Source of the DNA: Symbiodinium natans
Taxonomy: Eukaryota > Sar > Dinophyceae > Suessiales > Symbiodiniaceae
Assembly (NCBI GenBank): GCA_905221605.1
Contig: CAJNDS010002647.1
Location: forward strand, 65,001-129,000
Reading direction: 5' to 3'
DNA length: 64,000 nucleotides
In this document: positions 46,801-58,014 of the stretch, piece by piece
How positions within the stretch are numbered: position 1 is the stretch's first letter
Layout of the letters: each line of letters starts with the position of its first letter
The notes under the pieces: model-generated
Told to the model about the DNA's origin: nothing
The model's input: only the letters and a program-made list of their open reading frames with translations
The model's database searches: none
Translations under genes and position numbers: made by a program

Positions 46801-49263
46801 AAGATCAAGTGTCCTTGTGGTGCACAGGCTGCATACTACTCCTGACAGTGTCCACCTGCCTCTGTTTAGCCAAACATGCAGTTGGTAGGCTCGTGTGGCC
46901 GTTTCGAGTCTCGAACTATTGAACGATTGCCGGTCATGAGGTTCAGGATGCTACCTGCCTTTGGGTGGGATTCAGAAACTTGGAGGGGCAGGCTGCATGA
47001 CACCAGCAAGTTCCATGAAGAAATGTCCCAAAAAGACGATTCTAACCCGCAAGGCTCACCTTGATCCTCGAACCAAGAACAAATCTCACCCCAGACAAGC
47101 CGCTCAATGCATCGGAGATAATGAAGGCCGTCTTTGGCGCATTCTGCCCGAGCTCACGCTGCCGTTTCCTGGCAACAGAGGCGTATAGAGGCGTGCAGCG
47201 CGGACTTCCTCACATAGCCCTCAACGCTTGCCAGTTTTATCTGTCTCTTAACGCAGCAGGATAGAGAAAGCCGTGCGATTCTGAACATTCCGGCGATGCA
47301 TTTCTCGATTTAACAATAAGAGCCTCAAGTTCCCTGGGTGCACGCTGAAACAAAGTCCAAGGGTCTTGGTGCTGCCATCAGTGACGTTGTCAATGAAAAC
47401 GGCCTCAACAGATGATGACTATACTGACTAATTATTATACATTCACGTTCAAGTACAAGCAAGGTCGTGTGTGCATACTGCATGACCAGTCGTTCAGGCA
47501 AGCAGCCATGATCAAGTTGAAGATCCCAATCGTGACGAACAGGAAGAGGAGAATGTATGCGATCATGAAGAAGCCACCGAACTCCTGCTCCAACCAAGTG
47601 CAGGAATCTGTGTGACCTCACTCTGTGTGGCAAAGCGTCGGCTTAACATTAACGAGCCTGATGCACCCCTGGAGATTCAGTTCCCCAAGACACAAGGGTC
47701 TGTCCTCATTGAGCCTCCACTGAAGCGGAGTTCCATCTTTAGCTACGCATCCATCCGTGAAGCAACGGAAGTTTGTGAGCATTGCAACTGGAACCTTGGA
47801 TGGCAATCGAACAATGCAATCCTCTTTGACGACAGCCCCTCAAGCTGATGCCGTATATTCTATGTGTGCAGAATGGGTTAGGGCGGGCTCGGACAGCTGG
47901 AGAGCAGGGTGGTCAACACTCTCAGCACATCTCAGCACCCTAGTTGGCCATGGCACGTTTGTTCGGAACATGCCTCAAGGAAACACTGGACTTAGTCATA
48001 AGTGGGCCTTTGTGCTGGGCAACCGATGTTTCCTTAGCTTCCTTGGTTGGGCTCCGGGGCTCTGCTCCCGGATTCAGGGGCTTGGTGGTGCGACGCATCT
48101 GAAGCAACATGAACTGCATAGCAAAGTAGCCGTTGCGAACTCATCGTAATCCGAGAAGACCGTTCTGGTTACCACTCCAAGCAGGTACATGCATCCTACA
48201 AGCAAGACCACCGCCCAGAAGAGCACGCGCAGGCCAGTGAAAACGCCTTGAATCATGAGCTTCAGCTCCTGAAAGATTTTGAACTTCAGCAGCCGCACAA
48301 TGCGTCCCAAACGTGCCAGCTTCAGCATCTTCAATGAACTCAAGGCCCCCGTGTCACTCTTGGAGCCTGCGGCCGCGGCTGAGAGGGTCAAACTCAGGTC
48401 CACGACCGCCAGGATGACACAAAGAATATCAAACCAACTCCAGTACCAGTCGCTCCCCCACAAGTACTCTTTGAACCCGAAGACACGGAGCTTCACCAGA
48501 ACCTCGCCCATGAAGAACACGGTGAACATCATCTCTAGAACTGTCCAGATTGCGTGCTCGGGAGCGATGTCGGCGCTGAACCCTGCGACAACGGCACTAA
48601 TCAATATGACAATGGCCGGGATGACGTCGAGCAGCAGCAAGAAAGTGGCCTCGGAGACTCTTATAAGGTTTGCAAGGCTCCACGTCCCTCAGGCATGATT
48701 CCTGTGTTACTCCCTGACCCTCTCCCCAGGCTACATCAGGTATGCCATGTATGCAGTAAGGTGACATCATCTTCGCTCTCCTCTTCGGAGTCGGAGGTTT
48801 TGAGTGAGTTCCGCAGGAAACTGCTGCGACGCTGGGATGGCTTGGAGCGAACGGACTTTGAGTCGGTCATCGGTGGAGGATTCGAAGAAGGTGGCGCTGG
48901 AGACGGGAGAGACTCGGACAGCGATGGGATCATATTACTATGGCAGCCATTGAGGTCCTCATGGTCCTTGTCGGCTTCCTTTTCATTGGCCCTTTCACGG
49001 AAGCGTGGGCTCAGCTTCTCACTTTCTAAGGCTCCTGGAAGCTGCACCACATTCACTGCATCGTGTTGGAGATTTAAAGTCGATATAGTTGCAATCGGCG
49101 GCAATGCCGGCAATGGAGGCATCGAGCCTGTCTGACTTAGCTGCCTCAGTGGGTCTTCTTGCGGCGCCTTCCCCAGCTGCTTGCGGAGTTCAGCGTTTTC
49201 CAAGATGACCTGCTCATATACAGCATTAAGCGCGTCAAGGTGACGTTGAAAAGAATCCTCCAT
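43832..49263 (-). CDS. Voltage-gated cation channel, copy A (EF-hand)
   Basis: The most complete membrane domain of the three copies. Exon 1 (from the ATG at 49263 to 48766) has a coiled segment (FQRHLDALNAVYEQVILENAE) and a Ser/Pro-rich acidic tail. Exon 2 (48649-48131) holds S1-S5 without a break, with S4 LKLARLGRIVRLLKFKIF. The pore exon starts at 47794 (VPVAMLTNFRCFTDGC, then VAKDGTP), S6 is 47584-47507, AVFIDNVTDGST is 47403-47366, and KRQRELGQN starts at 47168. A linker exon (RPRRVSKIL) is at about 46.70-46.62 kb and another (RYGYKPHSSGEYEEL) at about 45.23-45133. The C-terminus is 44933-44858, 44396-44321 (EF-hand loop DADLSGELEFEE) and 43952-43832 (stop TAG). One domain per polypeptide implies a tetramer, as in single-domain protist and bacterial channels. 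The tyrosine of the pore motif SAYDG in copy B is lysine here. The reading is open upstream of the ATG for some distance, so a further 5' exon is possible. Confidence 0.9.
45290..46430. other. GC-rich, homopolymer-rich intron of channel A
   Basis: This intron segment carries at least six runs of eight or more C or G (near 45437, 45728, 45736, 45821, 45840, 45850). Open frames of 90-160 codons occur on both strands but are proline- or glycine-rich translations of these tracts. No domain was found. The surrounding linker exons at about 45.2 and 46.65 kb match copies B and C. Confidence 0.65.
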
Positions 49264-49614
49264 GGCCTCGCAATACTGGGCTTGGGCCTCTAGGGCCGCC
49301 CCAGAAAAAATGAGCGAGTCTTCGCTCGGCAACCTGCTGCCTTCTGAGCCGAGCAACTTGGGAAGGGCTGGCACTTGAAACGAAAGAAACAAAAACATCG
49401 GTAGAATGACACCTTTTGCTCTCTCCATTCTTCAACATGCCATGCCATGTATTCGAAGTTTGCACAAGACATCAAGTGATATATTGACATGTCATGAGCA
49501 CCAAACTGTCGGGCAAGCGAGATGGCAGCGGCTATGGGCGACAAGAGGGGCACGAAGGGCAAACTCAAGATCTTGTGTACACGCGAGCGAGGAGTTCAAA
49601 GTTATGCTCGAGCC

Positions 49615-52600
49615 TTGTTACTGCCACTCCGCGCAGTTGCCGCATGCAGTGATCGCGGCATTGCAAGCAGCCGTGGCCGGGTTGGCAGAAGCCGACGCAG
49701 CTGACCTTTGAGACTTTTCACAGGCTCAGAAGCCAGGTGCTTGCAGGCCCTCTTGTTTGGCAAACCCTGCCAGCTCCGGTGCATCAGTTCTTCTACGTGT
49801 AATGCGCCAAGCCATCAGGGCGAGGCAGCACATAAAGCCAAGCAAGCAGCGAAGCCAGCTGCGAAAAAGCAAGCACGAGGGCTTGCTGCCACCGGTCGCC
49901 TAGGCAATTGACAGAATGCATTTAAGATTTACCAGCCGACTTGCAAAGCACAACAATGTTGGAGAGCCCATGATTTCTTACAGCGTTGCTCGAAATCCAC
50001 TGCACCGCTCAACTCCTTGAAGGGCCCACACCTGCGCCACAGGCCGTGATAGCAGCGGTCACGGACACAACGCTGGGCTGCAGCTTCGGCTCCTCATGCC
50101 AAGCGCAGGAACTCGGGACAAGACATGACAAGAACACGATGATTGACTTATGCCCTGCGAGCAGATGCGAGCAGTGCCATGTTCATGCATAACTCCTCGT
50201 CCAGAGTTCAGTGCAAAACATGAGCAGCGGAGGGTGGTGGAGGAAAAACACTTGCAAACCTACTCCGATTGAAGTTCGACACCAGGTCCCCCTGACCTAC
50301 ACCTCCGACCCTCCTCCTGCAACAGCTCAAAAATGTGGAGGGCTTTCTGCCATTCGTCGCTCCGGACACAAGTGCCTCTTCGAGAGCAGCGCAGCAAGCT
50401 GTGGCTGAATTTGAAACGTTTATCTAAATGTGGCAACACGGGGCCAGAATGCAAGTTGAATCGCTTCTGTCAGCCACAGAGTTGCGCAGATGAAGTTCAC
50501 ATGCGCGCGTGCTCCATGAGGCTGCATTAACTGGGTCGGCGTCAAAATTACTTGTTTAAGCCTTGCTTGTTTTTGAATTAGCACGTCCCCTATCGTTTTC
50601 CATGTCTTTCACCTACCGCACTTTTATCCTATAGTATCAAACAACAATATCATTTTAGCGTGTCCCCTATCGATCCTCGGCATTTTGCTGCAACAACTAC
50701 CCCCTCTACTAAAATGATTAAGCGGTAATGTTGACCGCGTCGTAACTGCAGCCGTGGTGGCTGAGGCAGGAGTTGTAGGTGATAGTATTAGCCTCGCGGA
50801 TTCAAGGATGTTGCAACGGTGTGGGGCCCATGAGCATGGCAACAGGACTTGCGTCAACGTGTGCTGTGATATCAGGATCAAATTCAACTGGTAAGGTCAA
50901 TCCATTCGGTAAGATCAGTCCATTCTCCCTAACAGAGAAAGCTCCCCTTCAAAGCTGCAACTGCAATCAAAGCTGCTCGAACTGTGGTGTGGCTCATATC
51001 CTCCAGCAGGCACAAGGCCAGCTGCCATTGCCCACCTACAAAGAAGCCAGAAGACGTTTAAGGACGTTGCTGGTCGTCCCTGTTGCGGCTGTCATCTCTA
51101 CAGCGACTACCACGTGTAGCATGTAAGCTGGCAAGTGCAGAAGCCAGCTTTTCCCAACTTATGCATTATGCTGACCAACCTTTCTCAAAGCCGTTGATCA
51201 CCGCATTGTGGGACACTGCCTCGTGACAGTCGGCTCAGCACAACTGATCATTTTGAGTTGACGTACCTGCCAGTGTCCATGAACTCATCCCTGTGCAAGA
51301 TTCCACTGCGTTGTCAAACGTGTGCGTCTCCCAGACCCAAACCAGTCCAGGCCTCCCTAATTCGCAAGTTCGCAGGCCAGCCTAAAGAGCTTATCTTTGA
51401 GCTGCCGGGTGACATCAGACTCCAAGCCCCGCATCGACAGCTCATCGAAAAGCTGCAATGCCTCCAACAGACTCTCAAGTTCGCCCTGACACCGCAGTCC
51501 ATGTTAAGTTCGAGCATGTCAGGTCATAAAGGCCAGGAATTATCGTGTCTGGCTTTGTTGGGTCCACAAAATCCTGCAGCACGCCTGCTGCCACTCTGCC
51601 GCGGCAGCACATGCACTGATCGCCGAGTTGACCACAATGACATCCTAGAAGCAAGAGGCAGCAAAGGCAGTGGGAAGCATGGCGGCCTTTCATGTCGAGA
51701 AGTTGGCTATGCTTAGCAAGAAGTGCTCGGTGACATCTGGCCGCATCACTTCCTTCAGCCTTTAGATCTGTCAGGGGGGGGCCTTTATGAGGTGAGACCA
51801 AGAACCGGTCTCGATGCAACACGCAAGAAACTGTTTCATGTCCAGGTGGCCGCTTGCAGGTTTCGCGACTGAATGGTGTCAAGCAGGCCAAGGGCCTCTT
51901 TCCAGGCAGTGCCTAAGCAACGGGATATGATGAGAATCTTGGATGTGAGAGGATGACAAATCGTGCCATTCCAGTGTCACAGCACACTCTTTGCCAAAGT
52001 ACACCGAAGTTTCTTGCACTGAAGCTAGCCGCGTCTCTACTTCGGCACTCGCAATACCACAACGGCTAAACCTGCTCTTCGCAGTCTCACTTGTTCACCA
52101 CGGCACCCTTGCCACAGGCTGTAATCGCCGCGCTGACGTGGACAATGTTTGTCTCCAGACAGGGCTCTAGTCACTAACCGCTACTTGCAGCACTACATCT
52201 CCGAAAACGCATCTCGAACCGGCAAAACCCTTGAACGACAAAGCCAATCTTGCGCGAAATGCTTGCCTAAGACTGGTCTGCCGGCAGCTTTGAAGGTATG
52301 TGTGTGTTTTGGCCTCTAGCAACGAGCTGTCCAAGTCCGTCAGCACTTGAAGTGCCTCGCGACCAAGCGCTATGGGCATGTTATTGCATGCCCTCAAAAG
52401 CATCGCCGTTTGCGTCATCTACATGCTACAGGAATGTATCCTGCAAGGCTGGATTGGCCTCAAAGCTGTCATCCGCTTCAACCAATTGCGGAAAACGACG
52501 CGTGAGATCCCGTCAGCGCCTGGGGCCAGGCCGCTTGCGAGGCACATGCAGCGATCGTTGCTCCGAATGCCACTGCATTGGGCTGTCGGTCGGCAAGAAG

Positions 52601-53290
52601 CCGCCTGCACAGTTGCCACAACTGACTTGTTCGGATTTGTTCGGTCTATCACATGAGATCCATTCGATCATATGGGCTTGCTGTTTTGCCGCCCGCCTAG
52701 CTGAACTGAACCGATATTTGGGGGGGGGGGGGGGGGGGGGGCGACATGTTTTGGGATCAGGGTATGTATTGGGGGTATGTTACGGGGTATGTTTCGGGGG
52801 TACGCTTGGGGGGTATGTTTCGCGCGTGTGCATGCCCTTCTTAAACGCGGGCCTCCCCAAAAACGAACAAACCCATGTCGTGGCACGTTGAAGGAACACC
52901 AAAGAATGATCTTCATCATGTGCGGACAGATCAAGCAGGTGGCTAAGTAGCCCAACATTGGGGCTGTCTCCCCCCCAAGGGCTTCACAGCTTCACAAAGC
53001 AGCCCCTTGTCGCGCACTGCTGATGATGCTTACTGGCGCTTGTTGCTAGCAGTGTCGTCGGAAAAAACGGCGTTTCTGTTAATTGCTAGTCGGATCGCTT
53101 GGTTCTGGTTGCAAGACCCAGCAAGACCAGATAAGTTCTACTTTCTAGCGGGATTCCACCGGCCACATCTGGTGATGCCAGCCCCCACTGTGGCAAAATG
53201 GCGTTTTCACCGAATAGCACCCACATCATCCCGGGCCAGCTGAGGCGCAATGCCAGCTGCCACTGCTTGCCACGAGCACAGCTGACGATA
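49615..53290 (-). CDS. PPR repeat protein, gene C (multi-exon)
   Basis: Minus-strand exons with PPR signatures lie at about 53.29-53.22 (VSCARGKQWQLALRL), 52.61-52.51 (NAVAFGATIAACASQAAW), 52.39-52.31 (EALQVLTDLDSSLLEAK), 52.15-52.09 (IVHVSAAITACGKGA), 51.91-51.83 (WKEALGLLDTIQSRNLQA), 51.66-51.55 (DVIVVNSAISACAAAAEWQQA), 51.49-51.39 (LLEALQLFDELSMRGLESD), 51.24-51.19 (VSHNAVINGFEKG), 51.04-50.96 (GQWQLALCLLEDM), 50.79-50.73 (NTITYNSCL), 50.37-50.27 (EWQKALHIFELLQEEG), 50.09-50.02 (SVVSVTAAITACGAG) and 49.69-49.62 kb (CNAAITACGNCAEWQ, then a stop). It ends about 350 bases before the start of channel A. An organellar RNA-binding role is expected from the family but not shown. The N-terminus is not identified. 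Confidence 0.75.
50575..50720. repeat. Short direct and inverted repeats in PPR gene C intron
   Basis: GC(A/G)(C/T)GTCCCCTATCG occurs twice, at 50581 and about 50658. ATCATTTTAG (about 50650) is matched by its inverse CTAAAATGAT about 50 bases further on. It could be a small inverted-repeat element or its remnant. Confidence 0.45.
52685..52825. repeat. G22 run followed by GGGTATGT repeats
   Basis: A TTTTGCCGCCCGCCTAG leader (52684-52700) is followed by a 22-base G homopolymer (52720-52741) and then about five units of a 14-16 base repeat with core GGGGGTATGTT (to about 52822). The leader resembles those at 10.28 and 43.42 kb. It lies in an intron of PPR gene C or just beside it. Confidence 0.8.
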
Positions 53291-53449
53291 TAGCGGCTGT
53301 CACTGCTATCCTCAGTGAGGTGGCCCCCAAACAGCCACATAGCTACCCAAAATAAACCGTAAAGTTTAAAAAACACAATAACCGCTTCTCGTTTCGAAAG
53401 GTTTCCTACATCGTTGCTCAATGAGATACCGGACATGCGATGACAAAAG

Positions 53450-53775
53450 TATGCAACAATTTGCAGAGGTCCTTGTGCGACGTCACCCTGAAAACCGTTG
53501 ATCAGTCCTTGCGGGCTGAATACAACGAAATTAGGGGCCTGACGTCGTGAAACAGCGCTTACTTCACAGAAAGTGTACCTCGCAGCACCCCGATGCGATT
53601 TTGATTCTCCTAGGAATGTATAAGCTTCAATTCAGGCAAGTCCCACGTCAACCTCAACCCGAAGCAAACACCTTTCAATACTGTATCTGGATTTAATCTT
53701 GTATCTTCACATGCTTGCGTCGGCTCCAAATTCCAAAGGTCTTTCCGGTACTTTGGCTTCTTGTGCGCACAGTTA
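53450..53775. other. No supported gene
   Basis: AT-richer sequence without recognised coding; it probably includes upstream introns or the 5' flank of PPR gene C. Confidence 0.45.
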
Positions 53776-53778
53776 CGC

Positions 53779-54394
53779 TCAGGGTTTGCCGCATCCATGC
53801 CTCGTCCTGCTCGCTGCACGTCGTTTTTTCTTGATGCGGCATTTCTGCATCGCAGGAATTCTCTGACGCTGGCGAACATCCAGCAGCAACTGATCACGAA
53901 CGGATTGTGACTGGCCGGCGCTTTCATCCACGCAGTAATCTCGTTTTTGTGAAGGCAAGCCAGGTTCTTGGCTTTTCAGGCCCCAAAGTCCCGAAAGCTC
54001 ATCAAAACCCATCACCCGAGCTTTTCGGACGATCCAATCTGGCAGGTTGCCCATCTTGACTTGCTCTTGCCGGCTGAGTGATTGACGCCGCGGGAAACGT
54101 CGGCAGGAGTTGATCGGCTTCAGTGGCCTCGTACTCGTCCTTTGAGCTCGCAGAGCTCGGTGGAGCTGCTTTAATTTGTGTGCAGCTATAAGTCCCAATT
54201 ATTTCAATTCCTGTCACTGTCAAGCCCCTGAAGTGCGAACCGGTCGCACTGTACCTTCGTGTGATGGAGGCAAAAAAACCTATGCATGTCTCAGGGCTTG
54301 ACAAGTCCAGACGAGCAGCACGCAAAGCTGGCATCAATGAATTCGCTGCTTGGTCCATAGACCAGTTAAGTCTTGCGGCATCGTGCTGGAGCAT
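53779..54394 (-). CDS. Unassigned minus-strand exon(s)
   Basis: Two overlapping minus-strand frames look protein-like. One (54.39-54.00 kb) has SKDEYEATEADQLLPTFP; the other (about 54.10-53.80 kb) has NLPDWIVRKARVMGFDEL followed by a basic region. They probably belong to one gene joined by splicing, but no domain is recognised and the junction cannot be fixed. Confidence 0.3.
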
Positions 54395-55129
54395 GCCATG
54401 CGCGAATTCGACTGAAACATGATCGGCTGTTTGAGGTGAAGGAGGTGCTATCTCGCGTGAAGGTCTGGTTCTGGAAGCACACTGCTTGTTTGAGAGTGTG
54501 AGGGCTGGCCAGGTGTTCTACTTTCTGCGCCTCGACATGTGAAGCCTGCAGCCACCACAAGTCAAAGTCTCAAGCCAGTCAGCACAGCAGCCCTGACTAT
54601 GCCTGAAGCATGGGGTGCCAAGTGATGCTGACAGCAAGGCAGAGGAATCACAAGTGCTCTCAGGTGCAAGCGGACATTACAATGGCGCGGTTGCGCTCCT
54701 GCATGGCAATGCGTTCACACTTTGAGAACTTTGGATCCCCTTGCTGCAATATTTGCAAAGACTCCTCTGGCAAGCTTCGCTACACTACCCATTGTACATG
54801 CGTTGCCCGAAAGAATAGCACAAAGTTAACACAAAGTGTGTCAGCCAAGGTTGAGACCGTCAGCCACGAGCTGAGAGACTGCATGGATGGAGCCTGAATA
54901 GTCTCCGACACACTGCTTCGAACGACAATTGCTTACGGATGTGGAGCTCATGCGCGCACCCCACATCTAAGCAGCATCTCGTCTAGTGAAAAGCTGATAT
55001 ACTTCAGCCTGCGATTCCAATGCAAGCAGGAATGCCTGCCCGTCGCTGGGGAGATTCGACAATGACACAGTCGCCTGGCAGTGCTCTCACAGGGGACCTC
55101 TCCTCACTCTGCCACGCCCGGTGTGCAAA

Positions 55130-55237
55130 ACTCATGAACCGGATGGAGAAGAAGGTCGATCTTCCAGCCGGGGCTTGCGATTGCAAGTGGCAATGACCAC
55201 CTCGTTCAGGTCCACTTCCACAGCCAGGCGCACACCC
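55130..55237 (-). CDS. Unassigned minus-strand exon
   Basis: After a CTGACAG|GGT acceptor one minus-strand frame reads VRLAVEVDLNEVVIATCNRK and then a charged tail to a stop. The amphipathic strand-like pattern is typical of real coding, but I do not recognise the family. Confidence 0.3.
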
Positions 55238-55299
55238 TGTCAGTGTTTGGGCGACATCGGAGAAGTTACGGAACTTGATTTGTACCACTTGCACAATCT

Positions 55300-57330
55300 T
55301 CTACATGTCTCCAATCGCAACCTCATGCTGCAAATGTAAGATAATATAAGGCAGACTGTGACTGCCTCTACAATACAGTAGTAGACGCAAGTACAGGGTA
55401 GTTTGCTCCGCTGTGATCGCACCCCGACTCATTTCGTGACTGCCATCTGTCTTGCTTGTTCTATGTGTTCCGCGGACGGGTGGCGCGACTAGGGGACGGG
55501 GGGTTCTGGCGAGAGGAGGAAAATCGTGTCTTGATGAGGACCTAGCCCACATGGATCTTCAAATCCAACGCACTGATGATGTCATTCCTTAAAGGTCTAG
55601 CTCATGTGGGTTCAGCGGACATTCAATGATTTTAATGAATGCAGCACGGATTCACTTACGGTACGTAGGATCACACATGCATGCAGAGGATACAGGTATA
55701 TCCTTTCATTCTTATTACGGCTTATGGTTCTGTGAAAATTGGGGGGCGGGGGGGCGAGGGAGGAGGTGGGCATACCACGATCTACTGTACATCTCCTTCT
55801 GCTTCTGAACAGCATTAGTTCTGGGGCAGGCAGAGCGCGAGAGAGAGAGAGAGATAGAGAGAGAAAAGAGAAAGTCCTTTTGACCTTTGAGTTCGCAGGA
55901 TGGTGTGCGCGCGACTCGAAAACTGATGGATGCAGCTTGCGCCGCCGTGGACCACGGAATGCCAACAATCTGTACATGAATGTGTGCATTGCACGTAGCG
56001 TAGGGAGAAGATGAACGAATGGTGTAACATGAATATGCAGTCATGCTGAAAAGGTGGGCGTTTCGAGCAATTATTTGGCGCATGCTTCGCCACCACTCGT
56101 TCGACATGCTGATCGAACGTTGCACCATTGTTTGCTACGCGCGCAAAATGATTCCCCTCGTTTGCTGCGCATGTAGACTGAATGCTTTGCCACCATTCAC
56201 TCTTCAAAAGCCAATCCGGTGCTGTATAACTGCTTGCGCATGCGAAATGCTTTACAATCACGCGAACGCAAGCTGAATGCAAAAAGCACTGGTTGCATAC
56301 GATGAACAATCCACACACTATGCGCCATAGCATGAACCTATAGCAATGACGCACCATGCCAGGCATGTTTGCCAGGAACATGATCCCAACGTCGTGGGAT
56401 CACGTCACATCCAACGACCACGTGTTTTTTCGGAACACTGCCCTCCTGCTGATGTACTAGCCATCGTGTGTTCAGCGACTGTTCTCACGTAATTACTCTC
56501 TCATACACGCGCACACACACACTGTGATGTGCAGCATGAGTTCCTTATAATATGAACACTGATATTTGCAGAAATGTTCACAGGGTTCACACGTGTTCAA
56601 TGTAACTTAAGCGCGCGCACACGCCCAAGTGCTCACTGAGCTCACTCTGTCGCGGAATGACAGCCAAAAGCAAAATGAACCTCCACCAGCACATCCAGAA
56701 CGGTCAGAAAGCGAAAGAAGGGTTCACCTGGCACGGTCAGAGTCCTTACATGTGCTACATCCGATACGACCCCGTCTCCCAACGACACGGGCACGTGATA
56801 CAAAGTCTCACACGTAAAAGGTCATGTCGGAAGGTGACGTTTCAATCTCCAGACGCAGCTCTGTGTAAAAAACCGAGGTGGGCGGACTCTTCCCGGCCAT
56901 CTCCTGCTTGGGAAAATACGTAGAGAGCGGGTGCTGAAAGAGTCTGAAGATGTCTGAGAAAACTGTTTGGTTCCACTCTACACATTGTGAAGTCATCAAG
57001 AAGCAGCTGATGAGTGCATCGGCGCAGTTCCGCACACACAGTGGCCGCCACTGGTCCGCATGGCAAGCTTTCATTGTAGTCATGTCACGTGCAATGCGTG
57101 ACACTGCACAGGACAAGAGGTGTGGCGCACCCCCAGCCCCAAAGGACGGCAAACACCTGGAACTCCAACCTGACAGGCTGAAGTCGAGGCTGAAGCATGC
57201 TGCAACAGGCTGAGGACAGGCTGAGCACGGATGACTCCACGACTCGCGGCGACTTACGCGAACAGCCGCTAACATTAGAAGTTTTCAGACAAAGCTTCCG
57301 CCATGACTGTCCACGCCTGAAAGGCGACTC
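55300..57330. other. No supported gene
   Basis: A short GA tract is at about 55.84-55.87 kb. A minus-strand frame at 56.81-57.28 kb and plus-strand frames at 56.66-56.92 and 56.95-57.21 kb are open but overlap one another and have no recognised domain. Confidence 0.4.
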
Positions 57331-57497
57331 CGGCTGCTATGTTCGCCATCAAGCCAACCTTCCAATGCTTTCGGTTGAAACTCAAGAGAGGGTTTAGGTT
57401 CAGCTTGGCAGCCACCGCTATTTTGGCAGATGCAGTGCCTCACCGGGCCTCATCCTCACTCTCCATGTATTGTGTCTCTGGTTTTTTTTGGACGATC

Positions 57498-57570
57498 CTG
57501 ATGTTGCTGCTGCTGTTGCTGCTTCTGTTGTTGTCCGCTGTTGCTGTTGTTGCTGTTGCTGTTGTGCCCC
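57498..57570. repeat. CTG/TTG trinucleotide repeat
   Basis: Imperfect GCTGTT and CTG triplets on the plus strand; the minus strand reads as polyglutamine in one frame and Ala/Thr- or Ser/Asn-rich in others. No frame is anchored to a recognised exon. Confidence 0.85.
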
Positions 57571-58014
57571 TGGTCGAAATGACCTTTTCTTTGCTCGCTG
57601 AAGTGACCGCATGCGACCGCAGTGCTGCACTGCCGCGCGATCCAGAAAGACTTCTGTACAAAAGGCAGTTTCCGGCCAAGAAGGTCACAGATATTCGCAA
57701 TTTCCAATCACAACCAAAGAGTCCACATCATGGCGTGTACATTAAAAAGCTGACCCGGTGGCCGAAAGATGCCCTATTTGAGACTTCCGCAACTCTCCAT
57801 GCAGGAGCAGTACAGTACTAGAAAGTGAAAGTCTTGCAGCTGTCGTACTCCGAAGCCTTTTGGCTTTTTGGGTCTGGGTGCAAGTTCTGGCGATACTGTG
57901 ACACACTGGTTGGATGGAAACAAAAACGAAATCCCAGGAGTACACCGATTACATATGCTCTCAAAAGACAATCAGGGCACCCAGGTCCAAGGGCCAACTA
58001 CAAGTCGGTCGCCC

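Noticed and set aside
26820-49263. The three channel units as repeats of one multi-domain (Nav/Cav-like) protein.
   Set aside because: Each unit has its own N-terminal coiled segment with an ATG and its own C-terminal EF-hand followed by an in-frame stop (TAG in A, TGA in B and C); PPR gene B lies between B and C.
57418-57707. Polyglutamine ORF on the minus strand.
   Set aside because: It comes from the CTG/TTG repeat and is open in several frames without any linked domain.
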